Below, piece after piece: positions 47,503 to 55,596 of a DNA stretch of 64,000 bases. A program made the position numbers and the translations under genes. Each line of letters begins with the position of its first letter. The stretch's first letter is position 1. A model generated the notes under the pieces. The model was given only the letters and a program-made list of their open reading frames with translations, was not told where the DNA came from and did not search any database. Origin of the DNA: Inquilinus sp. Marseille-Q2685 (GTDB lineage Bacteria > Pseudomonadota > Alphaproteobacteria > DSM-16000 > Inquilinaceae); assembly GCF_916619195.1 (NCBI RefSeq), contig NZ_CAKAKL010000002.1, positions 1,056,001 through 1,120,000 of the forward strand, given 5' to 3'.

Positions 47503-47523
47503 TTGATAACGCATGGTTATCGG
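47503..47523. promoter_or_regulatory. LTTR box upstream of the LysR gene
   Basis: GATAAC-GCATG-GTTATC is a perfect inverted repeat 20 bp upstream of the LysR start and within the divergent region shared with the MFS gene. The 21-bp context shares TTGATAA, ATG and TTATC in register with the site at 46543. Confidence 0.65.
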
Positions 47524-47628
47524 ACGCATCCGCCCTCGCCGCAAGCGGATCAGCCCGGCGCCGTTTCGATTGGTCCTCCGCAACTCGGCCGCTAATCTGC
47601 CGCCCTCCGCATCCGAGACCGCGATCCC

Positions 47629-48852
47629 GTGACGACCACAACCCTGGGCAGCGACCGCCTGCTCGACCACCCCTCCTTCCTGGTGTTCTGGGGCGCGCGG
47701 GTGCTGTCCGCCATCGGCTTCCAGATGTCGGCCGTCGCCATCGGCTGGCTGGCTTATGCCCTGACAGGCAGCGCCTATACGCTGGGGCTGGTCGGGCTGT
47801 TCCAGTTCCTGCCGATGGTCGTGCTGACGCTGCTGGTCGGCCATGTCGCCGACCGCTACGACCGCCGCCGGATCGTCCAGGTCTGCGTGTTCGTCGAGGG
47901 CGCGACCCTGGTGGTGCTGGCGCTCGGCATCCTGGATGGCTGGCTGACCGTGCCCGGCATCTTCGCCGCGGTGCTGGTGCTGGGCGCGGCCCGCGCCTTC
48001 GAGCAGCCGACCATGGCGGCGCTGCTGCCGGGGGTGGTGCCGGCGACGGTGCTGCCCCGGGCGCTCGCCGTCTCCTCCTCCGCGAGGCAGACGGCGACGA
48101 TCGTCGGCCCGTCGATCGGCGGGCTGCTCTACGCCGTCGGCACCACCGCGCCCTTCGCCGTCGCCGCCGCCTGCTTCCTCGGCGCCTGCGGGCTGATGCT
48201 GCTGATGCGACTGGAGCGGCCGGCGCCGCGGCGCGAGCCGGCGACGTTGCGCTCGGTGTTCTCCGGCATCGCCTTCATCCGCGGCCAGCCGATGATCCTC
48301 GGCGCCATCTCGCTCGATATGTTCGCCGTGCTGCTGGGCGGGGCCACGGCGCTGCTGCCGATCTATGCCCACGACATCCTGCAGACCGGCCCCTGGGGCC
48401 TGGGCCTGCTGCGCGCCGCCCCCGCCGCCGGGGCGCTGGTCATGTCGGCGGTGCTGACCCGGGTGCCGCTGCGCCGCGCCGTCGGCCATAAGATGTTCGC
48501 GGCGGTGATCGTGTTCGGCGCCGCCACCGTGGTCTTCGCCGCCTCCACCAGCCTCGCCGTGTCGCTGGTGGCGCTGGCCGTGCTCGGCGCCGCCGACAAC
48601 GTCAGCGTGGTGATCCGCAGCTCGCTGGTGCAGCTCTTGACGCCGGACGAGATGCGCGGCCGGGTCAGCGCCGTGAACTCGCTGTTCATCGGCACCTCGA
48701 ACCAGCTCGGCGAGTTCGAATCCGGCATGGCCGCCGGGCTGCTCGGCGCCGTGCCGGCCGGCATCATCGGCGGCGTCGGCACGGTCGTGGTCGCGCTGCT
48801 GTGGATGCGGCTGTTCCCCGCCCTGCGCAAGGCGCAGACCCTGTCAGGCTGA
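47629..48852 (+). CDS. MFS transporter, EntS-like exporter type
   Basis: A 407-residue, 12-helix major facilitator of the MFS_3 group. It shows FWGARVLSAIGFQMSAVAIGWLAYALTG, the loop motif GHVADRYDRRRIVQ and AARAFEQPTMAALLPGVVPATVLPRALA. The start is a GTG. It is divergent from the formate dehydrogenase regulator and followed after 4 bp by the cyclase gene. The substrate cannot be read from the sequence; a formate role is not implied. Confidence 0.88.
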   Translation: MTTTTLGSDRLLDHPSFLVFWGARVLSAIGFQMSAVAIGWLAYALTGSAYTLGLVGLFQFLPMVVLTLLVGHVADRYDRRRIVQVCVFVEGATLVVLALGILDGWLTVPGIFAAVLVLGAARAFEQPTMAALLPGVVPATVLPRALAVSSSARQTATIVGPSIGGLLYAVGTTAPFAVAAACFLGACGLMLLMRLERPAPRREPATLRSVFSGIAFIRGQPMILGAISLDMFAVLLGGATALLPIYAHDILQTGPWGLGLLRAAPAAGALVMSAVLTRVPLRRAVGHKMFAAVIVFGAATVVFAASTSLAVSLVALAVLGAADNVSVVIRSSLVQLLTPDEMRGRVSAVNSLFIGTSNQLGEFESGMAAGLLGAVPAGIIGGVGTVVVALLWMRLFPALRKAQTLSG

Positions 48853-48856
48853 TCGG

Positions 48857-50017
48857 ATGATGACCAACCCCGATCCCGGCGTCGCCGGGCTGATCGAATG
48901 GCTGTCGGGCGACGAATGCCACGACGCCACGGATGCGGCGATGCTGGCCGGGCTCGGCCGGCGGCTGCGCGCGCTGGGGCTGCCGGTCGACCGGCTGAGC
49001 CTGCATCTGCGCACACTGCACCCGCAGATCCTGGCCCGCACCCTGGCCTGGAGCGAGGGCGAGCCGGTGGAGCTGCGCGACCGCGACAACTCGATCGAGC
49101 GCCAGCCCTTCTTCGCCGGCAATCCGATCCGAAGGACCACCGAGAGCCGGACCTGGCTGAGCCTGACGACGCCGGAGGGGATGGCCGGGCTGGAGGAGCT
49201 GGACTTCTTCCACGGCCGCGGGCTGGCGGTGGCGGAGGTGGTGCCGCTGGTGATGGGCCAAGGCCCGGCCAGCGCCGCCGTCTTCGCCACCCGGCGGCCG
49301 GAGGGGTTCGGGCCGGACGGCCGCGCGCTGCTGCAGCGCATCGTCCCGGCCTTCCGAAGCGCCTGCGAGGTTCGCCTGCTGCGGCTGACCGAGGCGACGC
49401 TGCTGGACACCTATGTCGGCCCGATCACCGGCCGGCGCATCCTGGAGGGGCACATCCGGCGCGGCGACGTCGAAACGCTGGAGGCGGCGCTGCTGCTGTG
49501 CGACCTGCGCGACTTCACCGTGCTGTCGAACCGGCTGCCGGCCGAGCAGATGCTGGACCGGCTGAACCTCTACTTCGACCAGCTGGTGCCGCCGATCGAG
49601 GCCGCCGGCGGCGAGGTGCTGAAGTTCATGGGCGACGCCGTGCTGGCCTTCTTCCACCTGGAGGCCGGGCCGGCGGCGAGCTGCGCCGCGGCGTTCGACG
49701 CGGCCCGCCAGGCCCTGGCCAGCATCCACTCCGCCTCACAGGCCGGAACCCCGCTGAGCGCCGGGGTGGCGCTGCATCACGGCGAGGTCGCCTACGGCAA
49801 CATCGGCTCCGGCGGGCGGCTGGACTTCACCGTGATCGGCCGCGACGTCAACCTGGTCAGCCGGATCCAGACCGCCTGCGCCGCCACCGGCCAGCCCCTC
49901 CTGATGTCGCCGCGCTTCGCGGCGCTGCTGGACCGGCCGGGCAGCCGCAGCATCGGCCCGCATCCGCTGAAGGGCTTCGCCGAGCCGCTGGAGCTGTTCG
50001 CCTGGAGCCCCGGATAG
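48857..50017 (+). CDS. Class III adenylate/guanylate cyclase domain protein
   Basis: A 386-residue protein with an N-terminal sensor-like region of about 190 residues and a C-terminal cyclase domain. Metal-binding Asp residues lie in LLLCDLRDFTVLSNRLP and KFMGDAVLAFF, and TVIGRDVNLVSRIQTACA carries the conserved Asp/Asn/Arg. The Lys in LKFMGD favours ATP over GTP. The N-terminal half (TESRTWLSLTTPEGMAGLEELDFFHGRG) is like those attached to many proteobacterial cyclases and may sense a ligand. It is probably cotranscribed with the MFS gene. Confidence 0.9.
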   Translation: MMTNPDPGVAGLIEWLSGDECHDATDAAMLAGLGRRLRALGLPVDRLSLHLRTLHPQILARTLAWSEGEPVELRDRDNSIERQPFFAGNPIRRTTESRTWLSLTTPEGMAGLEELDFFHGRGLAVAEVVPLVMGQGPASAAVFATRRPEGFGPDGRALLQRIVPAFRSACEVRLLRLTEATLLDTYVGPITGRRILEGHIRRGDVETLEAALLLCDLRDFTVLSNRLPAEQMLDRLNLYFDQLVPPIEAAGGEVLKFMGDAVLAFFHLEAGPAASCAAAFDAARQALASIHSASQAGTPLSAGVALHHGEVAYGNIGSGGRLDFTVIGRDVNLVSRIQTACAATGQPLLMSPRFAALLDRPGSRSIGPHPLKGFAEPLELFAWSPG

Positions 50018-50020
50018 GCC

Positions 50021-51610
50021 TCAGGTGAAGGCGTCGGGCATGCTGTCCTTCTTGCGCCGCATGAAGTCCTGCAGCGCCTCGTCCACCGCGGGGTCGATCG
50101 CCGGCGCCTCGTATTCCTCCAGCATCCGCTTCCACAGCGTGTTGGCGCGCTGCGCCGCGTCCTGCCGGCCCTCGGCCTCCCATTGCTCGTAGGAGTTGTT
50201 GTCGGCGACGGTCGAGCGGTAGAAGGCGGTCTCGAAGTTGCGCTGGGTGTGGTCGCAGCCGAGATAGTGGCTGCCCGGGCCGACCTGGCGGATCGCATCC
50301 ATCGCCTGGCCGTTCTCGCTGAGGTCGATGCCCTCGGCCATCACCTGCATCATGCCGAGCTGGTCGGCGTCGAGGATGAACTTCTCGTAGGAGCTGACCA
50401 GCCCGCCTTCGAGCCAGCCGGCGGCGTGCAGCACGAAGTTCACCCCGCCCAGCATGGTCGGCAGCAGGGTCTGGGCGCTCTCGAACGCCGCCTGCGCGTC
50501 CGGGGCCTTGGAGCCGCAGAGCGACCCGCCGGAGCGGAACGGCACGCCCAGGCGCCGGGCCAGGGCGGCGGCGCCGTACAGCACCAGCGCCGGCTCCGGC
50601 GTGCCGAAGGTCGGCGCGCCCGACTGCATCGAGATCGAGCTGGCGAAGGAGCCGAACACGACGGGCGCGCCGGGGCGGCACAGCTGCGCCGTGGCCATGC
50701 CGGCCAGGCTTTCGGCCAGGGTCTGGGTCAGCACCCCGGCGCTGGTCACCGGCGCCATGGCGCCGGCCAGGATGAACGGGGTGACGATCACCGCCTGGTT
50801 GGCGCGGGCGTAGGTCTTGAGCGCGCCGAGCATGGTGCCGTCCCACACCATCGGCGAGTTGGCGTTGATCAGGCTGATCAGCACGCAGTTCCGGTCGACG
50901 AACTCCTCGCCGAACACCAGCCGCGCCATGGCGACCGTGTCCTCCGCCCGCTCCGGCGCCGTGACCGAGCCCATGAACGGCTTGTCGGAGTATTTGATGT
51001 GGGAATAGACCATGTCGAGATGCCGCTTGTTCACCGGCAGGTCGACTGGCTCGCACACGGTGCCGCCGGAATGGTGCATGGCCGGCGTCATGTAGGCGAG
51101 CTTCACGAAGTTGCGGAAGTCCTCGATCCGGGCGTAGCGGCGGCCCTCGTCGAGGGTGCGGATGAAGGGCGGGCCATAGACCGGGGCGAAGACCGTGTTG
51201 CCGCCGCCGATCTGCACGTTGCGCTCCGGGTTGCGGGCATGCTGGGTGAACTCGCGCGGCGCGGTCGCCTGCACCAGCTGGCGGCACAGGCCGCGCGGGA
51301 AGCGGATGCGGGTGCCCTGGACGTCGGCGCCGGCGGCGCGCCACAGCTCCAGCGTCTCCTCGTCGTCGCGGAACTCGAGGCCGATCTCCTCCAGCACCGT
51401 GTCGGCGTTGTGCTCGATCAGCTCCAGCCCGTCGGTCTTCAGCACCTCGTAGAGCGGGATCTTGCGGGAGATGTATTTCAGCTGCTGCAGCCCGCCGCCG
51501 CGGCGCAGGGCCCGCCGGGCCTCGGCCCCGCCGCGGCCACGCCGGCCGGCCCGGCCGCCGGTTTCCTCGGGGGCGGTCTGGTCCGTTGGGGTCGGGGCAG
51601 GCTCGGTCAT
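50021..51610 (-). CDS. MttB-family (trimethylamine/betaine) methyltransferase, non-pyrrolysine
   Basis: A 529-residue corrinoid-linked methyltransferase homologue. Family text is KTDGLELIEHNADTVLEEIGLEFRDD, VYGPPFIRTLDEGRRYARIEDFRNFVKLAY and LGCDHTQRNFETAFYRSTVADNNSYEQW. The frame is continuous with no in-frame UAG, so this is a pyrrolysine-free member; relatives demethylate glycine betaine or other quaternary amines. The N-terminal 40 residues are Gly/Arg-rich and unusual. No corrinoid-protein gene is adjacent in the window. Confidence 0.88.
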   Translation of the reverse strand: MTEPAPTPTDQTAPEETGGRAGRRGRGGAEARRALRRGGGLQQLKYISRKIPLYEVLKTDGLELIEHNADTVLEEIGLEFRDDEETLELWRAAGADVQGTRIRFPRGLCRQLVQATAPREFTQHARNPERNVQIGGGNTVFAPVYGPPFIRTLDEGRRYARIEDFRNFVKLAYMTPAMHHSGGTVCEPVDLPVNKRHLDMVYSHIKYSDKPFMGSVTAPERAEDTVAMARLVFGEEFVDRNCVLISLINANSPMVWDGTMLGALKTYARANQAVIVTPFILAGAMAPVTSAGVLTQTLAESLAGMATAQLCRPGAPVVFGSFASSISMQSGAPTFGTPEPALVLYGAAALARRLGVPFRSGGSLCGSKAPDAQAAFESAQTLLPTMLGGVNFVLHAAGWLEGGLVSSYEKFILDADQLGMMQVMAEGIDLSENGQAMDAIRQVGPGSHYLGCDHTQRNFETAFYRSTVADNNSYEQWEAEGRQDAAQRANTLWKRMLEEYEAPAIDPAVDEALQDFMRRKKDSMPDAFT

Positions 51611-51762
51611 GCGCTTCCTCCTCGCAATGGGCCGATGCTACGCCGCGAGGCCATGCCGACCATCGCGCCTGCGACCCGGCCTCGCTCGCCCACGACACCA
51701 CCGCCGCGCCCCGCACGCGCCGCCTTGAACCCGGCCCGCCGCCGGGTTACCTGGAGAGGGCC

Positions 51763-51999
51763 ATGGTCTCCGACCTGCCCCCCATTGTCTCGCCCTGCAT
51801 CGGCGTCTGCACGCTCGAGGCCGAGACCGGCCTGTGCGCCGGCTGCCTGCGCACGGCGGACGAGATCGCGGCCTGGCGCGACGCCGACAACGGCTGGCGC
51901 CTGGCCACCCTGCAGCGGCTGAAGGAGCGCCGCCGCGCCCGCGGCCGCACCAGCGCCGCCGACGGTCGGCCGCGCCGGCGCCAGATGCAGAGCGTCTAG
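51763..51999 (+). CDS. DUF1289 domain protein
   Basis: A 78-residue protein. The family core is IVSPCIGVCTLEAETGLCAGCLRTADEIAAWRD, with four cysteines that probably bind a metal, followed by a basic tail. The ATG at 51763 has GGAGAGGG upstream. It is 9 bp before aguB and in the same direction. Confidence 0.88.
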   Translation: MVSDLPPIVSPCIGVCTLEAETGLCAGCLRTADEIAAWRDADNGWRLATLQRLKERRRARGRTSAADGRPRRRQMQSV

Positions 52000-52008
52000 G
52001 AGAACCCG

Positions 52009-52887
52009 ATGACCACCGTCACCGTCGCCGCCACCCAGACATACTGCACCTGGAACGAGGCCGAGACCCTGGACCGGGTCGAGGCGCTGGTGCGCCGGGC
52101 CGCGGCCCAGGGCGCCCAGATCGTGCTGCCGCAGGAGCTGTTCGCCGCCCCGTATTTCTGCCGCGACGAGCTGCAGAAGCACTTCGCCCTGGCCCAGCCG
52201 ATCGACGGCCACCCGGTGGTGGAGCGGTTCCGCCGGCTGGCGGCGGAGCTGCAGGTGGCGATGCCGGTCAGCGTGTTCGAGCGCGCCAACAACGCCTATT
52301 ACAACACCATCGCCATGGTCGACGCCGACGGCAGCGTGCTGGGCGTCTACCGCAAGTCGCACATCCCGGACGGGCCGGGCTACGAGGAGAAGTTCTACTT
52401 CAACCCCGGCGACACCGGCTTCAAGGTGTGGCAGACCCGCTACGGCGCGGTCGGCTGCGGCATCTGCTGGGACCAGTGGTACCCCGAGGCGGCGCGCTGC
52501 ATGGCGTTGATGGGCGCCGACGTGCTGCTGTACCCGACCGCGATCGGCAGCGAGCCGCAGGACGGCGGCCTGGACAGCCAGGCGCACTGGACCCGGGTGA
52601 TGCAGGGCCATGCCGGCGCCAACCTGATCCCGCTGGTCGCCTCGAACCGCATCGGCACCGAGGAGGGCGAGCGCTTCAGCCAGACCTTCTACGGCTCCTC
52701 CTTCATCGCCGGCCCGACCGGCGAGCTGGTGGCCCAGGCCGGCCGCACCGAGGAGGAGGTGCTGGTGGCGAGCTTAGACCTCGACGCCATCCGGGCCCAG
52801 CGCGCCAGCTGGGGCGTGTTCCGCGACCGCCGGCCGGAGCTGTACGGCCCGATCCTGACCTATGACGGCGTGACGCGGCCGGCTTGA
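52009..52887 (+). CDS. aguB: N-carbamoylputrescine amidase
   Basis: A 292-residue nitrilase-superfamily enzyme that hydrolyses N-carbamoylputrescine to putrescine, CO2 and ammonia. The Glu-Lys-Cys triad is in VLPQELFAAPYFC, YRKSHIPDGPGYEEKFYF and GICWDQWYPEAAR, and the wording matches AguB closely. AGGAG precedes the start. No agmatine deiminase (AguA) gene is adjacent in this window. The nearby omega-aminotransferase and PuuR-like regulator suggest an amine catabolism neighbourhood. Confidence 0.9.
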   Translation: MTTVTVAATQTYCTWNEAETLDRVEALVRRAAAQGAQIVLPQELFAAPYFCRDELQKHFALAQPIDGHPVVERFRRLAAELQVAMPVSVFERANNAYYNTIAMVDADGSVLGVYRKSHIPDGPGYEEKFYFNPGDTGFKVWQTRYGAVGCGICWDQWYPEAARCMALMGADVLLYPTAIGSEPQDGGLDSQAHWTRVMQGHAGANLIPLVASNRIGTEEGERFSQTFYGSSFIAGPTGELVAQAGRTEEEVLVASLDLDAIRAQRASWGVFRDRRPELYGPILTYDGVTRPA

Positions 52888-52913
52888 GCCGACGGGCCTG
52901 TGATCGGCCTCGC

Positions 52914-53012
52914 TCACACCGTCATTGCGAGCGCAGCGAAGCAATCCAGGGGCCGCCCGCACCGGCCCCTGGATTGCTTCGTCGGCTTCGCCTCCTCGCA
53001 ATGACGGTGTGA
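52914..53012. repeat. REP-like palindromic element with 18-bp perfect arms
   Basis: The outer arms tcacaccgtcattgcgag and ctcgcaatgacggtgtga are perfect inverted copies. An inner pair caatccaggggcc/ggcccctggattg forms a second stem. It lies between the convergent aguB and LysR genes and may also serve as terminator. Confidence 0.8.
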
Positions 53013-53030
53013 GAAGAGGCATAGCTGTAC

Positions 53031-53957
53031 TCACCCCGCCGTGGAGCCCTGCCTCTCGTCCGCGGCGAGCTCGGACAGGATCCAGTCGCGGAAGGCGGCG
53101 ATCTTCGGCACGTCGCGACGGCTGTCGAGATGGACGAGGTGGTACGACCCCTCGTCCCGGATGCTGACCGGGAAGGGCCGGACCAGCTCGCCCGCGGCGA
53201 GCTCGTCGAGGAAGAAGGTCGGGTTCAGCAGCGCCACCCCCTCCCCCGCCTGCGCCGCGCGGCCCATCATCTGCTGGTTCTCGAGCCGCAGGCCGCCATC
53301 GGACACCGATTCCGGCACCGCCACGCCGGCGGCGGCGAACCAGCGCTGCCAGTAGGAGTCGCCGCCGTCCCACATCAAGGGCAGCCGCAGCAGGTCGCGC
53401 GGATGGGCCAGGCCGCCGGCGCGGTCGCGCAGCGCCGGGCTGCACAGGGCGGTGTATTCGATCGGCATCAGCGGATGCGCCGCCAGGCCGGGCCAGACGC
53501 CCAGGCCGTGGCGGATGCCGACATCGCTGTCGCCGCGGGTGAAGTCGACCAGCTTGGTCCGGGTGTCGAGCCGCACGGCGATGCCGGGATGGGCCAGCTG
53601 GAACCGGCCCAGCCGCGGCACCAGCCAGTTGGTGGCGAAGGTGTGGATCGAGGTGATCGACAGCATGCCGCCGGTGTCGTCGCGCGCCGCGGCGAAGGCG
53701 CCGGCCAGCCGGGCCAGCGCCTCGGTCACCGCCGGCGCCAGCCGCTCCCCGGTCTCGGTCAGCTCGACCTTGCGGGTCAGGCGGCGGAACAGCGGCGCGC
53801 CGACGCGGTCCTCCAGCAGGCGGATCTGATAGCTGACGGCCGCCTGGGTCATGCCCAGCTCCGCCGCCGCCCTGGTGAAGCTGAGGTGGCGCGCCGCGGC
53901 CTCGAACACCCGGATGGCCGGCAGCGGCGGCAGGCGCGAGGCTGAACCTTCATCCAT
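53031..53957 (-). CDS. LysR-family regulator, GcvA-like (paralogue 1)
   Basis: A 308-residue LysR protein with PPLPAIRVFEAAARHLSFTRAAAELGMTQAAVSYQIRLLEDRVG as DNA-binding domain and a GcvA-type effector domain (GGMLSITSIHTFATNWLVPRLGRF). It is closely similar over its whole length to the gene at 54393-55319, which has exactly the same size, so the two come from a duplication. It is divergent from the small DUF1127-like gene, a candidate target. Confidence 0.9.
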   Translation of the reverse strand: MDEGSASRLPPLPAIRVFEAAARHLSFTRAAAELGMTQAAVSYQIRLLEDRVGAPLFRRLTRKVELTETGERLAPAVTEALARLAGAFAAARDDTGGMLSITSIHTFATNWLVPRLGRFQLAHPGIAVRLDTRTKLVDFTRGDSDVGIRHGLGVWPGLAAHPLMPIEYTALCSPALRDRAGGLAHPRDLLRLPLMWDGGDSYWQRWFAAAGVAVPESVSDGGLRLENQQMMGRAAQAGEGVALLNPTFFLDELAAGELVRPFPVSIRDEGSYHLVHLDSRRDVPKIAAFRDWILSELAADERQGSTAG

Positions 53958-54094
53958 AAGGGCAGTTTATCCGTTGCTTATCGAGAACGCGTTGGTCAGA
54001 CGCCCGCGGACCGCCGATATTCCTCTCATACAACGAAACGGCCCGTCGAACCCATCAACAGAGCTGATGCGTTCCGGGCCATCCGGAGACCGAG

Positions 54095-54277
54095 ATGACC
54101 AGCATCGTCCAGCGGGCGCCCGCGCGCCCGATCCCCCGGCTTCGCCCTCGCCGAGGCCTGATCTCCACCCTGCGCGCCGCCGCCCGGCGGATGCTGCGCC
54201 CGGCCGCCGGCCGCGTGCTCGACCCGAACGCACTGTCTAACCAGATGCGGCGGGACCTGGGGTTCGACAGGAGCTGA
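54095..54277 (+). CDS. Small DUF1127-like basic protein
   Basis: A 60-residue Arg-rich protein ending LSNQMRRDLGFDRS, which resembles the C-terminus of DUF1127 (YjiS-like) proteins. ATG follows a GGAGA. Small DUF1127 proteins in alphaproteobacteria have been linked to RNA and phosphate/carbon metabolism; a specific role is not shown here. It lies between the two paralogous LysR genes. Confidence 0.65.
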   Translation: MTSIVQRAPARPIPRLRPRRGLISTLRAAARRMLRPAAGRVLDPNALSNQMRRDLGFDRS

Positions 54278-54300
54278 GCGCCGCCTCCCGGCATCGACAG

Positions 54301-54350
54301 CCCCCTCCCCCTACCCCCTCCCGCGAGGGGAGGGGGAGAGTGAAAGAGGG
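54301..54350. repeat. Partial CTCTCCCC-type palindromic repeat
   Basis: ccccctccccctaccccctcccgcgaggggagggggagag forms one hairpin and resembles one end of the larger elements at 55402 and 57149. Confidence 0.55.
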
Positions 54351-54392
54351 CGCGGCCTTCCCGCGGCAGGATGAAAGGCATGGGCCCGGCGA

Positions 54393-55319
54393 TCATGCGG
54401 TGCGGCCTCCCTGCCCCGCGATGGCCTCCGCCGCCTCGGCCAGGAGCCAGTCGCGGAACAGGGCGATCTTGGGCACGTCGCGGCGGGGCTCGAGGTAGAC
54501 CACATAATAGGCGCTGTCCTCGCGCAGCAGCGTCGGGGAGGGCTGGACCAGCTGGCCCGCGGCCAGCTCCTCGGCGAAGAGCAACGGGTTGAGCAGCGCC
54601 ACGCCCTGCCCCGCCTTGGCCACCTGGCCCATCATCTGCTGGGTGTCGAGCCGCAGCCCCTCATCGGCGATCGAGGCCGGCACCGCCTCCCCCGCCGCGG
54701 CGAACCAGCGCTGCCAGGCGTCGGCGTCGTCCCACAGCAGCGGCAGGCGCAGCAGGTCGCGCGGCTGGCGCAGGCCGCCGGCGCGGTCGCGCAGCGCCGG
54801 GCTGCACATCGGCGTGAAGTCGACCGGCAGCAGCCAGTGCGCGGCCAGGCCCGGCCACACGCCCTTGCCGACGCGGATGCCGAGGTCGTGCTCGCCGCGG
54901 GTGAAATCGACCATCCGGGTGCCGGTGTCGACCCGCACGGTGTAGCCGGGATGGGCGGCCTGGAACCGGCCGAGCCGCGGCACCAGCCAGTTCGAGGCCA
55001 TGGTCAGCACGGTGGTGACCGAGAGCAGCCCGCCGGCGTCGTCGCGCAGCGCGGCGAAGGCCCCGGCCATGCGCGACAGCGCCTCGGTCAGCACCGGGGC
55101 CAGGCGCGCCCCGGCGTCGGTCAGCGCCACCTTGCGGGTCAGGCGGTGGAACAGCGGCGCGCCGACCCGGTCCTCGAGCAGCCGGATCTGGTAGCTGACC
55201 GCCGCCTGGGTCATGCCCAGCTCCGCCGCCGCGCGGGTGAAGCTGAGGTGCCGGGCCGCGGCCTCGAACACCCGCACCGCGGCGAGCGGCGGAAGCTGGA
55301 AGCCGGGCTGGGTGTCCAT
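54393..55319 (-). CDS. LysR-family regulator, GcvA-like (paralogue 2)
   Basis: A 308-residue LysR protein with PPLAAVRVFEAAARHLSFTRAAAELGMTQAAVSYQIRLLEDRVG, nearly identical in this part to the gene at 53031, and a more diverged effector domain (GGLLSVTTVLTMASNWLVPRLGRF). The difference in the C-terminal half suggests distinct ligands. It lies between the DUF1127-like gene and the aminotransferase gene; either could be a target. Confidence 0.9.
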   Translation of the reverse strand: MDTQPGFQLPPLAAVRVFEAAARHLSFTRAAAELGMTQAAVSYQIRLLEDRVGAPLFHRLTRKVALTDAGARLAPVLTEALSRMAGAFAALRDDAGGLLSVTTVLTMASNWLVPRLGRFQAAHPGYTVRVDTGTRMVDFTRGEHDLGIRVGKGVWPGLAAHWLLPVDFTPMCSPALRDRAGGLRQPRDLLRLPLLWDDADAWQRWFAAAGEAVPASIADEGLRLDTQQMMGQVAKAGQGVALLNPLLFAEELAAGQLVQPSPTLLREDSAYYVVYLEPRRDVPKIALFRDWLLAEAAEAIAGQGGRTA

Positions 55320-55401
55320 GGGTCAAAGCGTCGGCGGGCGGTTCAGGATATGTTCCATTCTCGCCGGGGACGCGCGGGACTACAAGTCTGGCGGCAGCTC
55401 T

Positions 55402-55571
55402 CCCCCTCACCCTCCCGTCGCCAACGCGACGGGCCCCTCCCTCTCCCCGGGGAGAGGGGAACAAGAGCTGCGCCCCTTACCTCTCCCCGAGGAGAAGGAA
55501 CAGGAGCCGCGCCCCTCTTACCTCTCCCTCGGGGAGAGGTCGAAATCGCATCGCGATTTCGGGTGAGGGGG
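55402..55571. repeat. Palindromic repeat element (CCCCCTCACCC ... GGGTGAGGGGG), copy A
   Basis: A 170-bp element with several internal hairpins, including ctctccccggggagag, cctctccctcggggagagg and cgaaatcgcatcgcgatttcg. Its reverse complement aligns with the element at 57149-57277 at both ends, so the two are inverted copies on either side of the aminotransferase gene. Confidence 0.8.
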
Positions 55572-55596
55572 CGGCTCCGGCCTCTCCAAGCGCTCC

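Noticed and set aside
50021-51610. Pyrrolysine-containing trimethylamine methyltransferase
   Set aside because: The frame is continuous without an in-frame amber codon, so it is the non-pyrrolysine branch.
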